Shown piece after piece: positions 35,102-45,546 of a DNA stretch of 64,000 bases. Location: positions 1,736,001-1,800,000 of the forward strand of contig JAIQDT010000192.1 in the NCBI GenBank assembly GCA_021521415.1, read 5' to 3'. Origin of the DNA: Bidens hawaiensis. Taxonomy: Eukaryota; Streptophyta; Magnoliopsida; Asterales; Asteraceae. Positions within the stretch are counted from its first letter, which is position 1. Each line of letters opens with the position of its first letter. The position numbers and the translations under genes were made by a program. The notes under the pieces were generated by a model. It was given only the letters and a program-made list of their open reading frames with translations. It searched no databases and had not been told where the DNA came from.

Positions 35102-35467
35102 CTTTCTGTCATTCTTTCAAACTTTAGTTCGTCATACAGCCCTTTAACGAATGGACTCCTTCGTTATTTCTTAACGAATGTGTTCTCTCATAACGATTGG
35201 ACTCATTCGTTATTTCTTAACGATTGGACCCTTATAACGAACTGGTCTTTATAACGAACTGGCTTTTATAACGAACTGGCTTTTATAACAAACTGGGGGT
35301 TCATTCGTCAGTTCTCCGTTAACAAATTACTTAACGAATGGCTTAATGAACTGCTACTAGTTCGTTATTTCTTCTTAACGAATGGGCATAACGAATTGCT
35401 TGTTAATTCGTTATTATTCCGTTAACGAATTAGGGTTAGGTCAGAGAATGTCAGAACATTCTCTGAC
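35102..35467. repeat. TTCGTTA/TAACGAA inverted-repeat cluster and hairpin
   Basis: TAACGAA or TTCGTTA occurs more than a dozen times, including three or four 17-bp tandem units (ATAACGAACTGGCTTTT). It ends in a perfect 12-bp stem with a 4-nt loop (GTCAGAGAATGT/ACATTCTCTGAC, 35440-35467). All lie within the solo LTR, near the start of its transcribed part as inferred from the TATA position. Confidence 0.8.
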
Positions 35468-37617
35468 AATACCTTAACCTTGTACGCCGCCTTTCCGGCG
35501 CCGCCGTGCCGGAAAACCGGGTGGTGGTCGGAAAATCGTATTTTACCCAATGTTTCACTGTTTTTCACCCCGTTCGATCCAGATCTGAGTTAGGGTGACC
35601 CCTAAGCTCATCTTTTGATCGGTTTATACCTGATTCCATATGGATCTTGTGACTTTAACGGTTTAGGGTGTCGGCTCGTCGTTTCGCAACTAGATCTAGT
35701 TGGATCCATACAATATCATACTATCATTACCTTAGCTCGATACTCGGGTTTTCCTTGGTTATTTTAGCTAGATAGAGAGAGAGAGAGAGAGATGAGAGAT
35801 GGCTTAAGTGTGTGTTTTGGATGGTGTATGGAACAGATGAGAATGAGGGAATTAAAGGATAATAATGGTACTTATACCATGGGTCATGGGCTTAAGCCCA
35901 TAGTCTTTCTCCTTTCCTTATTAACCCAAGTCCATTACCAATATTACTTAACCCAACACAAGCCCAACTCATAATAACTCATATTTTTATTTTATTATCC
36001 GAAACGAGAAAACGGGATGTAACAAGATCAAAATTTACTGCTCTAAGAGCCCAGTAAGTTTTGTGTTTTAGTTCTACGGGTAGATGACATGCTTTCCCAT
36101 AAACAATATTGAAAGGTGTTATTTCTATGGAGTTTTGTAGGCTGTCCTAAGGGCCCACAAAGCGTCATATAACTTTTCTGCCCAATTTTTGCGATTTATT
36201 CCTGTAGTTCTTTCGAGGATCCTTTTTATTCCCCGATTCGAGACTTCTACTTGCCCACTTGTCTAAGGGTGATATGGTGTTGCCAAACGGTGGTGAACTC
36301 CATATCGTGCTAAGACTTTTTTCATTAAAGGGATACAGAAGTGAGTACCTCTGTCGCTAATTAGGGCTTTCGAAGTACCGAAACGTGAAAATAGCCTTTT
36401 CGAAAATTGTACAACCACTCGAGCATCATTATTGGGAAGGGCTTGTGCTTCTACCCATTTAGACACGTAGTCGACTGCTATAAGGATGTATTTATTCCCG
36501 AATGAGTTAGGAAATGGGCCCATGAAATCTATTCCCCATACATCAAAGACTTCAAATATTTGAATGCCTTTTTGAGCAATCTCATTTTTGGCTGAGATGT
36601 TCCCGGCTCTTTGACAAGCATCGCATGCTTGGATCAAAGCATGTGTATCCTTATATATGGTGGGCCAGAAAAATCCTGCATTAAACACTTTCCTGACCGT
36701 GGTGGCGGTACTATGGTGTCCTCCAGTAGGTCCTTCATGACAGTGTTTGAGGATATCCAAGGCTTCCTTTCCTGATACACACCTATGAACAACCTGATCG
36801 GCACCTATCCTAAACAAGTACAGATCTTCCCAAAAATAGAATTTAAGGTCGGAGAAGAATTTCTTCCGTTGTTGATGAGTCAGCCCTTTCCTTAGGATTC
36901 TACATGCTAAATAGTTTGCGAAAATTGGAAACCAAGGACTTTCATCTTCTTCCTGCATGACTGCTTGGATATGCATGAGAACTTCATGTGGATAATTATC
37001 ATTGATAATTTCTTCGTGATGTTCTTTTGAAGCTGTGCATTCTAAGCATGAAAGATGGTATGCGGCTACATTTTCTGCTCCTTTCTTGTCATTGACTTCT
37101 ATGTCGAACTCTTGTAGTAATATAATCCATCGGATAAGTCTAGGTTTGGCATCCTACTTGTTGAAGAGGTATCTTATGACGACATGGTTGGTGTAAACTA
37201 TGGTTTTGGAAAGAAATAGGTAGGATCTAAATTTTTATGTGACTCGACCTAAACAAGACATACAAGTTATTACATAGGGCATACAATGATATATTTCCGA
37301 CTGCCAAGGAAAAAATATGGGTCTACTATCAGTCAAAATTACCAAACTCGGTCTCTTGATCCATTTCTTTAAAACATGCTATCTCAGTTATGTTCTTGCA
37401 TATGTTCAAGAGAAGTTATCTCTCTTTCGATGATTTTATTGAGTTGCATGTATACTATACATGTTTTTTTGTTCTTTTTTTATATCTAATCTAACTATCT
37501 ATATAATTGTCGATCATAAAATTCTAGGTGTCCCTTTCAGGTTATTCCCCCCATTCTCTAGAGCCACCAGATTGCTTGATTTATAAATGGAGGCTTCTCA
37601 TGCATTTGACCAGAATT

Positions 37618-37907
37618 CGCGGGTATGGGTCTCACCAAACCCGGACAGTCTTTAAATGGGTTATAACATCTCAATTATTTGTAAAATTATTTCATAAGAA
37701 AACAATAATTTTCACGGGTCATGGGTCTCACCAAACCCGGATAACCCTTAAACGGGTATAACATCTCATTTATTTATAAAATAACCCCTTAATCATCAAA
37801 TAATAATTTTCACGGGTTATGGGTCTTACCAAACTCTAATAGCCCTCAAATGGGTTTTAAGATCTCATTTATTGATAAACACTTCATTATCAATCATCAT
37901 CAAACCC
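37618..37907. repeat. Three tandem copies of a ~96-bp unit
   Basis: The copies begin near 37618, 37716 and 37814 with GGGT(A/C)ATGGGTCTCACCAA and continue through ATGGGTTATAACATCTCA-like sequence. Divergence rises in the third copy. Part of the AT-rich DNA that ends in the Helitron terminus at 38285. Confidence 0.75.
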
Positions 37908-38257
37908 TAATTTAATTTATCTGCTTTACATTTTCTCTATTAATGGTCTATCATCTCCATAGTTGGTTAACTTCTAATACCACCCGCCATTATCAACTAC
38001 ATCAACGCCCCTTTTTTTTCATTAGACAAATATTTGTGTTCATGTTTGTACAATTAAAAAAATCAACATGCTCGTGTTCGTTTATGTTTGTTCGTTAAAA
38101 ATCTAAAAACCTAAACATCTCAACTGATAAAACCCAAACGTTAAAAAATATAATAACAAACTAATATATATGTATTAAATTAAAACAAAACTAAGTTAAA
38201 AAATAAAATAAATTAGAAATTAATAGCAAAACGATTAAAAACAAAACTTTAAATAAA

Positions 38258-38285
38258 CTTCCGTAACACGGGAGGATCAAACTAG
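38258..38285 (+). mobile_element. Helitron 3' terminus, plus strand
   Basis: A 7-bp stem CTTCCGT/ACGGGAG (one G-T pair, loop AAC) is followed by GATCAAA and CTAG|T at 38282-38286. The 5' end lies upstream, between the truncation of the Athila-like element (37240) and here or beyond, and is not resolved. Confidence 0.7.
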
Positions 38286-38429
38286 TATCTAAATATTAAA
38301 CTATTGAAAAACTATTGAACTTGGTACACATATATTGTTTCGATACAAGAATTAATTACAGATATCTACACATACAATCATATATTTATATTGCTTATAT
38401 AATAATTGTTATATTATATAATTTAATTT

Positions 38430-38564
38430 AATATTACTAACTCATGATTTTGTTATATAATTATGTATATATGCATCATATTAATCGGTGGTAGGGTTTT
38501 AATATTACTAACTCATGATTTTGTTATATAATTATGTATATATGCATCATATTAATCGGTGGTA

Positions 38565-38570
<6 letters not shown>
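38430..38570. repeat. 71-bp tandem duplication upstream of the F-box gene
   Basis: AATATTACTAACTCATG...GGTGGTAGGGTTT occurs at 38430-38500 and 38501-38570, nearly identical. A (TA)n tract (38570-38604) follows, then the F-box ATG at 38640. Confidence 0.9.
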
Positions 38571-38608
<38 letters not shown>

Positions 38609-38639
38609 TGTACGTAGGATTCTCGAAAGATTTGAAAAC

Positions 38640-40006
38640 ATGGACAAGCTCCATGAGTCTCTTCTTCTTGAAATCCTGAGTAGACTGGACGACTCATCTG
38701 ATGTCGCTCGCTGTCGAGTCGCTTCCAAGGCTTTTGATGCTGTATTTCCAGGCCTTCGATCGGTTAATCTTTGGTACGAATGCATCAACTCAAGGTCTAG
38801 GGATTCGACTTCTATCAAGAAGATTTTTCTCGATCTTATTCTAAAACTGGAAACTGTTGAATCGGTGAGTATGGACGTCTTAGGCGACTATGATTTCATC
38901 CTCATGGATTTTGCTACGGACTGGATGCCTCGGGTTGCCAGATCATTAAAATCACTCTCCATGCATGGTTTTCATTATTGGGGACTTAAATCTAATGTTT
39001 TGCTGCTGATTTCTGCATATTGTAAGTTCTTGTGTAAATGTTTATTCAGTTATGAATAAATAAAAGTATATCATGATTATTAGCTGTTTAGGTAATGCAA
39101 TGGTCATAATAATCAAGTCATTTTGTTTCCTTTGATACAGGTCATAATCTTGTCACCTTAAAGCTGACCTATGCATGTGATCTGCAATGCGCAATTTGAA
39201 TCCAATGCGAATGCTAACAAGTTTCACACTTCACCAAATGTATTTAGATGATGCAATCCTAAACGAGCTGAATACTTGTTTTCCTAATCTTCAAGTTCTT
39301 AACTTGCGTGTTAGCGGATTTAAAGATCCCAAGATCCACCATCTCAACCTCCAAGTCAGCCATTGGGATTTCTTTAATGGTTCTCCATCATCTTTGACTC
39401 TAATCACCCCCAACCTCATCACACTCAAAATTGAATGCCACTATTATGGTGCAATTCATGTTGAAGCTCCAGTGTTATCTCACTTTCATCTTCGTGATAA
39501 TTTCCTTAGTGATCTGGCAGGAACATTATTCACCTTCACAAAGTTTGAGAATTTGAAAAAATTTTTTGGACTCCGTCAATGGTTGTATTGGCTCGTTACT
39601 TTTAGAATTCCCAATCACAAAAACATTAGAAACTCTGACATTGTGTTCACGATACGCTATACCAGGGCACGCCAGTGATTCAAAACTGACCCTAGCAAAG
39701 GTGTTCATGCTTTTCCCAGATGTGAGTTCCCTGCGTTTTAATCCAGATGCTTTTTCTATATTAGAAGCTTGTATGAACCTAGAAGGTTACGAGATTTTGG
39801 ACCAATGCGTCAGCTTGTCAAAGTTATCGTTGCTCATCCATAGTGATGTTAGTGTTACTAGATTAGAAAGTTTCATGTCTAAGTGCACGGCTCGTCGGCC
39901 TTGGTTGAAGTGGAGATGGGGAAGATGGAAGGAACATAGGGAAGATTCATGGATAACCGATGGTAAGCCCACAAAGTACCTGAGAAGCGCAACTGTGATG
40001 AGGTAA
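38640..40006 (+). pseudogene. F-box/LRR protein gene with two frameshifts
   Basis: Exon 1 (38640-39021) encodes an N-terminal F-box, LHESLLLEILSRLDDSSDVA then RCRVASKAFDAVFPGLR, the SKP1-binding part of an SCF ubiquitin ligase. The intron 39022-39140 is GT...AG. Exon 2 carries leucine-rich repeats: LDDAILNELNTCFPNLQVLN, SSLTLITPNLITLKIE, VEAPVLSHFHL and LEFPITKTLETLTLCS. The frame shifts at about 39190 (just after CDLQ) and again at the A6T6 run near 39555-39565, and ends at TAA 40004-40006 after SWITDG. Family members usually run to about 480 residues with a similar ending. I judge it a pseudogene; base-call errors at homopolymers are the alternative. It resembles an F-box/LRR family expanded in Asteraceae. 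Confidence 0.82.
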
Positions 40007-40307
40007 GATCGATTAAATGCTATTTATAATCCTTTATGTTGATGCAGGGTATTAACATGTTTATTTTTTTTCTGGACTCGCGTGTGTTTATAAACTATAG
40101 CAAATATATGAAGACGCTAGCTCTAAATATCAGACTTCTGAGAATTGATGAGCTTTATTGCATTACTATTATAGTCATGTTTAAGTTGAGCACCTTTGAA
40201 ATGTACACCAAACTATGTTTGTTCGGGTTAATCAGTCATTTTTTTGTGGGTTTCATTGTTTTTATAAATATTCAATGTGTTAAGAGTGTTATATATATAT
40301 ATATAGG

Positions 40308-40428
40308 GGAAAGTGAATATGAGGCTGTCACACACGCAAGCTTACATGCAAAACTAACACTTAAAAATTAAATTTTATAAAACCGTCTCCTAAGTAATTT
40401 CATCTTTGTGCCTCATATTCAAACCTAC
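40308..40428. mobile_element. Small MITE-like inverted-repeat element
   Basis: AGTGAATATGAGGC (40312-40325) and GCCTCATATTCAAAC (40410-40424) form imperfect inverted ends around about 85 bp of AT-rich DNA. No TSD was resolved. It lies 300 bp downstream of the F-box/LRR pseudogene. Confidence 0.4.
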
Positions 40429-42418
40429 ACATATTTTCACCAAGACGAAGTCATCTCGTAATCTGGCATATGTAATTTACATGTGAACTGAAGCAAATTC
40501 ATATTATATATTGGGATATGGATTCTCCTATTCATAGAACAAAAAAAGCTATTTGAAATTGTTGTGAATAGGTTATGTGCCAATCAGTTTTTCAGATAAT
40601 AATGTGGTACATCAGAAGTATCATGTTGTGTGCATATCTTCAGCTAGTTTAGGTTAGTGTTAATTACATGATGTTTTATGTATGTTTAAGTTACTAAATT
40701 CTCTGTGCATGTATATTGTTTATGTATGCTGTTTTAGTTTGTGTTTACATGATGTTTATGTATGATGTTTTTATCTCGATCTGTTGTCAGGATGATATAC
40801 GAGTCCCCATTTCCTGCATCAAAATTTACGTTAATGTTTGTGTATGCTGTACATGATATAGGAGTTAGTAAATTTAGTTAATATAGTTGATTTCTGTACA
40901 TGATACACGGGCCAGTAAATTCTCTTCTTTATGCACATTTTTTTGTGTTTCATATTTGATGATTATGTATGATGTTTTGGTGATGGATGCATCAAGTTGT
41001 TTAGGCTTTAATGTTTTTTTATCTGCTGTTTTATTTTTACAATAAAACTTTTATTTGTTGTTTGTCAGTTGGTGTTTTTCATTTGCCTAATGTTAGTTTG
41101 TTTTTGTTTATTATTTGCTGTTGATGTTAACAATTAAATGCATAAATCTGTTTTTATATTCTGTTGATGTTTATCAGTTGGTGGTTTCTTGTGTTTCGCA
41201 TGTTGCATTTATTCTTATGCATTAGGCTGGCTATGATAGCGTCCGAGAAACTATTGATAATGCAGCCTCATAATTGTGCAATAAGAAGAGATCACGGAAT
41301 GATGTTGATTTCACTAGGCATTAAGAAGGTGATCTTGAAGCTGTTGGCTTGTTTTTTTTACTGAATTTGTAGGTTTGCTACTTGGCTTCAGCCATAGTTA
41401 TATCATCTGTTAATAATTGTTACACCAAATATATACCAAGCTTGTAGAGTTGTAGGTGACCACTTTTCACCTTAATTTCATAATCAATCGCGCGTTTCAG
41501 TTATACAGAAACGTATTACCACTACCCAAAGTGTGCATAGTTTCTTTTTATTGATTGGCCTTAGTATGGCTCTATGCATTCCATCTTAATACTTGCTCGA
41601 AAGGAATTATATGTTGCAGTATAATTAAGTCATTAAGTGTTAACTACGATTTGATGGCATACTGTGTTATTTGAATTCTAGAAAAACATGTCTGGTTTAT
41701 TTATTTTATCATTAATCTTAATACTCTTAATACATACTGAAATGAGAAGCCAAGTATTTTGAAGGTTGTGGAGAAGGCTACCAACATTAGCTGGTTGAAG
41801 GCTAGGCTTGAGGCTTGACATCCACCACAAAATCATTATGGCGAATAATTTGACAAAAACCGACAAATCAGCCCTTTGCTTGCTTAATCAGGTAGTAAGA
41901 ATCACTCATATAATATGCATACGTACTCTCAGTCGACACCAATGATAAATTAAACAAATGTGAAAGTGGTTTCTTACTTTTGATTATAAATCACTTATGT
42001 GCCTGACAAAAAAAACAATAAAACGAAAATAAACTTGTTCATGAACGTTTGGTTCGCTTATTGAATAAACGAACTTCCCGTCGGAAAGTTTGTGAACGTT
42101 AACAGTCTTAAACTTTGTAATTGTTTACATATTGAAAACTGCATGCTAAAGGTTACTTACCATATGTTCAGTTTTAGTTTTTTCAACCATCATTTTATAT
42201 AATTTTGGTGTTAATTTTTCAATCATAGGTTTTAGGATAGGTTACTACTCATTTGCATAAAGCCATTGGATTTTCTTATTTTTATTGCATTTGTGCTTTC
42301 AACAAAGAATGTGTTTCCGTTTGGTCTTTACATGACTTTGAAGGATCCAAATATCCATTTACTTGCACTTGTAGCTTTTACTTTTTAGTTTTTGTGAACC
42401 AAAATTCCTTTCGGGTTA
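40429..42418. other. Spacer, nothing recognised
   Basis: AT-rich DNA with repeated words such as TGTTTATGTATG and GATGTTT near 40660-41000, suggesting old duplications. No gene, terminal motif or RNA was recognised. Confidence 0.5.
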
Positions 42419-42427
42419 TATTTACTA

Positions 42428-43430
42428 GAAAATTTGGTTTTAAAAAATCTCAATTATGCCCTATTGTCTATTGGTAAATATCAGTCTCAACTTTACACTT
42501 GTCTGCTGATAGTCCCAACTATTGGTGTATTTGTTTTTAACGGGCCGTGACTAACGGATTACTAACTCCGTAAGTCCATTGCTGAGTTGGCATGCATACG
42601 TGTCAAAAAAAGATCTACTTGGCAGCATTACGTGGCATTTGATGCTGAGTAGGCTACCTTGTTATCTTTATCAGATCCACTCTTTGCAACCCACCACCAT
42701 CATACCACCCCTACAATCATCGCCGAAACACATGACCACCACAATGTCTATCCCCTGCAACTAACACCGGAACCCATGACCGCCACCATGTCCATTCCCT
42801 ACAACCATCATCGGAACCCATGACCACCACCATTATCTTACTCGTCGGCCACCGGCGGTGGATATCTAAGCAGAAACTGTCGACAACCACCATGTTCTCC
42901 GGCCCCAGCAACATTTGCTCGGCTTCTGAATTTGCAAAATTCCGCTCGATCTCTGTCTGCAACCGTCTCCGGAAACACCACCATCTCCGCCGCCACCGCC
43001 TCGTCTCTGCAACCGTCGCCGGAAACATCTAAACAGATGCCGTCGGCAACCACCATTTTCTGTACCTGCAACTTCCGCCACCACGTTGGCACTCCGCCGC
43101 CATCTCTGTACCGCTACCATGTTGGCACTCCGCCGCCACCGCCTTGTTTGCAATTGTCGCCGGATATGCAACCGCCTCGTCTGAAAAGATCTGATGAGAT
43201 GCAACTGGTAAATTAATACACAGTTAGCCGCCACGTAAACGTTCCACGTAAGAAGATTTTTGACAGCTGGGATGGTCACGTCAAACAAAGACTAACGGAG
43301 TTAACATCCGTTAGTCGCGACCCGTTAAAAACAAATACACAAATAGTTGGGAGTGCCAGCAGACAAGTGTAAAGTTGGGACTGATATTTACCAATAGGGC
43401 ATAGCTGAGATTATTTAAAACCAATTTTCC
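42428..43430. mobile_element. Mutator-like element with long TIRs (copy 1)
   Basis: A 1003-bp element. Its terminal inverted repeats run at least 150 bp (GAAAATTTGG... and ...CCAATTTTCC, through AACTTTACACTTGTCTGCTG and TTTTTAACGGG). It is flanked by TATTTACTA (42419-42427) and TATTTATTA (43431-43439), a 9-bp TSD with one mismatch, diagnostic of Mutator. It has no transposase. The interior (42690-43200) is clearly GC-richer, with repeated (C)AACC(A/G)TC(G/T)CCGGAA-like words; the open frames there are probably composition-driven. Confidence 0.9.
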
Positions 43431-43509
43431 TATTTATTAATTTGACATAATCACCACAAACTTAATTGCTATTGTGAATATGGCAGAAATGTAGAGGTGT
43501 TGGTTATAA

Positions 43510-45409
43510 GGCCATGTTGGTTATAAGGCTACAAATGGGGGCGAATTGTGACATGTGGCGTCCAGTCAGCAAATGGTGGGAATTTGTTTTTGGGGTGTAA
43601 TGGTGTAAGGGCTAAAAATTGGGCCCACTGTATCTTTTTTTATTATTTTCTTTTTATAATTAAACTAAACAAAAAAAATCAGTTTATTTAAATAATTAAA
43701 TAAAAATGCATTAAAATTAAAAAGAAATACAAAAAAAACATAACTAAAAAAAATACATAACTAAAAATATAAAAAAACATAACTAAAGAAAAAAAATTTA
43801 AAAAAATATATAACTAAAAAACATACTAATATCCATAATATTTGCGCATTTTTTCACGTCGTCGTTGAAACAATAATGCGGCTTCCTCGTGAAACCCCTC
43901 CGCTTTGAGGGATTCGTAGTCTTCTTCCATTTGACCTAATTTCAACGTCTGGTTCAGCTTTTCTTGTTGTTTGTTAGATGCTCGAAGGTCGTTTCCTATT
44001 TCCGTGGCATTTGTTTCCAAGCGATCGACCAACTCGTTTATTCACCGGGCGACGTATTGAATCGTGTAGACGACGAACCTTCCCCCTTATTTTTTCTCGA
44101 TCTCCCGCGTGGTCGAGGCAACTCCGGTACTTCGTCGTCGTCGGCTTTATTAACATCGTCGGCTAAATTAACCGTGTCGTCCAGGAAGAAACTACGAGCA
44201 TCGGAGGATGTGTTTGGTGTGCTCGGATTTGTCGACAACGATGTCTTCGACCTTTTTGAAGGCCGGGATGAGCCGGCTCGTCGGACGACCGGAATGGTTG
44301 GTGCCCCGCTCCATTTCGCGCAACCGCGTAGTTTTTCCCAACAATTCAAATACTTAAATGGTTTTCCGGGTCGGTCAAAAGTTTGGCCTTGAGCTCGAAA
44401 GTCGCTCAAGGCTTGAGCTATAATGTCGCCGTCGTTATGCCCGCTACGTCAGCCGGGCCCCTGCAACCGGTTAATTATCCCGTCAAAATTTTTGACAATC
44501 GACGTTAAGCCCATTCCTGTGGGCTTGAACCGATTCTTTTCCCCGGTAGTCTTCGGGTTTATCGGTTATCGCGAGCCAAGCTTCAAAGACTTTCTTCCAA
44601 AACACCCCGGTGGCTTGAAAGTTAGCTACAAATTAAAATTATTTATCACAATTAGTATACATTTTAATAAACACTAAATACATTTTTAATAAATACTTAA
44701 TATTAAAAAACTTACCGACATTGGGATCCTCCGAAATGACGATCCAAGCCCTTGCGAGGGCCACCTCCTCCTCCTCGCTCCAATGCTTGTATGGATCACG
44801 TTGCGCCATCGGCTCCCCCAGTTGTTTCTTTTTGTGTTTACGGGTCGCCTTTTTGCTTGAACCGGGGGTCCGTGCCGTTTGCGTCTCCGGCACCGTTACC
44901 GGCTCTGACTCCGGTGGTGTAGACCCGAACGCCGGCATTAAGTTTTGGGTGCTGAGATAGTTGGCGTACATGTTTAAGTTCGGGTCGAAAAATTGAAACG
45001 GATAGCTCGGTTGGCGTAGGTTCATCAGGTTCCATTGTAAGTTCGGTTGCGAACCATACGTTTGACCGAAAGGAGGGAATTGGCAGTTCGGGTTGTTTCT
45101 AGGATTCATTTTGCTAATTTTTTATAAGAATTTGGGTATGAATTGTGTACAAAATGAATATAAAATGGAGAAGAATGGTGTATGTTTATATATATATATA
45201 TATATTGATTTAATTAATTGATTTTTATTTTTATTTTTTTACATTTGACCATTGCAACGGTCCATTTAATATAATATTATTGTTTTCCAAGCAATCCGGC
45301 GACAAAAGAACCCCGCCCCCTCCCATTTTCGCCCACTTATCGTCGGGGGCGGTGTTCGCGCCCCTTCTCGCCCCATTTCGCCCAAGCTCGAGCCCCACTA
45401 CACATTGCC
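43510..45409 (-). mobile_element. PIF/Harbinger-type element carrying ORF1 only
   Basis: The ends are related inverted repeats, GGCCATGTTGG... and ...CCCCACTACACATTGCC, flanked by TAA (43507-43509, 45410-45412), the 3-bp TSD of PIF/Harbinger. The 1.9-kb element holds a decayed Myb/SANT-like ORF1 on the minus strand and no DDE transposase (ORF2), so it is non-autonomous. It sits exactly at the ATG of the small ORF 45412-45546. Confidence 0.82.
43826..45109 (-). pseudogene. Harbinger ORF1-like Myb/SANT DNA-binding protein, broken
   Basis: ATG at 45109. A Pro/Asn-rich N-terminus precedes a basic KKATRKHKKKQ and the SANT/trihelix helix HWSEEEEVALARAWIVISED. A splice donor GTAAGT after EDPNVG (44718) and an acceptor at about 44626 connect to FQATGVFWKKVFEAWLAI. 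A frameshift and a TGA follow (about 44490-44450), then PFKYLNCWEKLRGCAKW, an acidic/basic linker, another shift at about 44037, and the C-terminal helix QMEEDYESLKAEGF. This is the layout of ORF1 proteins of plant Harbinger elements and their NAM-associated C-terminal region, which bind DNA and help the transposase. This copy is not functional. Confidence 0.75.
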
Positions 45410-45411
45410 TA

Positions 45412-45546
45412 ATGGAAGAGAAGAAGAATGCTTCGGTTATTGTTGGTTTGATTGTAATTGCTTTTGCTAATCGTGGCCATCCTGAGGAAATTAACAACGT
45501 CCAAGCATCAGAAGTCAATAGGAATTGTTACAACATATTAATGTAA
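45412..45546 (+). CDS. Small secreted-peptide-like ORF, 44 aa
   Basis: MEEKKNASVIVGLIVIAFAN has a charged start and hydrophobic core like a plant signal peptide. A short tail with one Cys (NRNCYN) follows, then stop. The opening resembles small secreted Cys-rich peptide precursors, but the conserved Cys pattern is missing, so it may be a truncated gene or a first exon. The Harbinger element lies immediately upstream: its TSD (TAA, 45410-45412) shares its last A with the ATG. Any original promoter would now be 1.9 kb away. Confidence 0.35.
   Translation: MEEKKNASVIVGLIVIAFANRGHPEEINNVQASEVNRNCYNILM

Larger units (their letters stand above)
33791..36024 (-). mobile_element. Solo LTR inserted in Athila-like integrase
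   Basis: The 2234-bp insertion reads TGTAAGGCCTCG...GGGATGTAACA on the plus strand and is flanked by AGATC (33786-33790, 36025-36029). On the minus strand it starts TGTTACATCCCG and has a TATA-like GGTATAAGTACC (about 35885-35874) followed by a CT-rich leader, so it reads right to left. No coding sequence. The G/C-rich patch at 34870-34965 (GGGGCAGAGCCCCTGG type) is common in plant gypsy LTRs. The style fits the chromovirus/Tekay group (inference). Integrase reads through again when it is removed. Confidence 0.88.
14104..37240 (-). mobile_element. Outer Athila-like Ty3/gypsy element, 5'-truncated, with three insertions
   Basis: Read on the minus strand, the order is RNase H end (37236-37000), integrase (36976-36026 and 33790-33380), accessory ORFs, a purine-tract motif (20090-20105) and a 3' LTR (20089 down to about 14104). 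No 5' LTR, gag, protease or RT remain; homology starts abruptly at about 37240. Removing three bounded insertions (15234-19680, 24658-32503, 33791-36024), each with a perfect 5-bp TSD, makes it continuous. Integrase and LTR style match the Athila group, and the nested element inside it has an Athila-type tRNA-Asp primer site. The left LTR limit next to (TA)n at 14104 is approximate. Confidence 0.75.
33380..37240 (-). pseudogene. pol: Athila-like RNase H end and integrase, split by a solo LTR
   Basis: Minus strand: KFRSYLFLSKTIVYTNH and RLIRWIILLQEFDIEV are the RNase H end (37236-37080), with an in-frame stop between them. The 36976-36263 frame is integrase, with an HHCC zinc finger (HEGPTGGHH...CDACQRAG) and core residues in VWGIDFMGPF and LISDRGTHF. 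After a stop the third-acid region ([17 protein letters not shown]) follows. The frame is cut at 36030 by the solo LTR and resumes at 33785 with EDQIHELEELRALAYEN, then the C-terminal domain (KLKSHWTGPYIVESVF, GHRFKVNGHRLKPYIDG). Stops and the insertion make it non-functional. Confidence 0.88.

Noticed and set aside
38559..38639. Upstream start for the F-box protein (27 extra residues with an IY repeat)
   Set aside because: The extra residues come from the (TA)n tract; the ATG at 38640 gives the usual MDKLHE-type start.
42717..43288. Several overlapping open frames on both strands
   Set aside because: They arise from the GC-rich, stop-poor interior of a Mutator-like element; no frame is consistent between its two copies.
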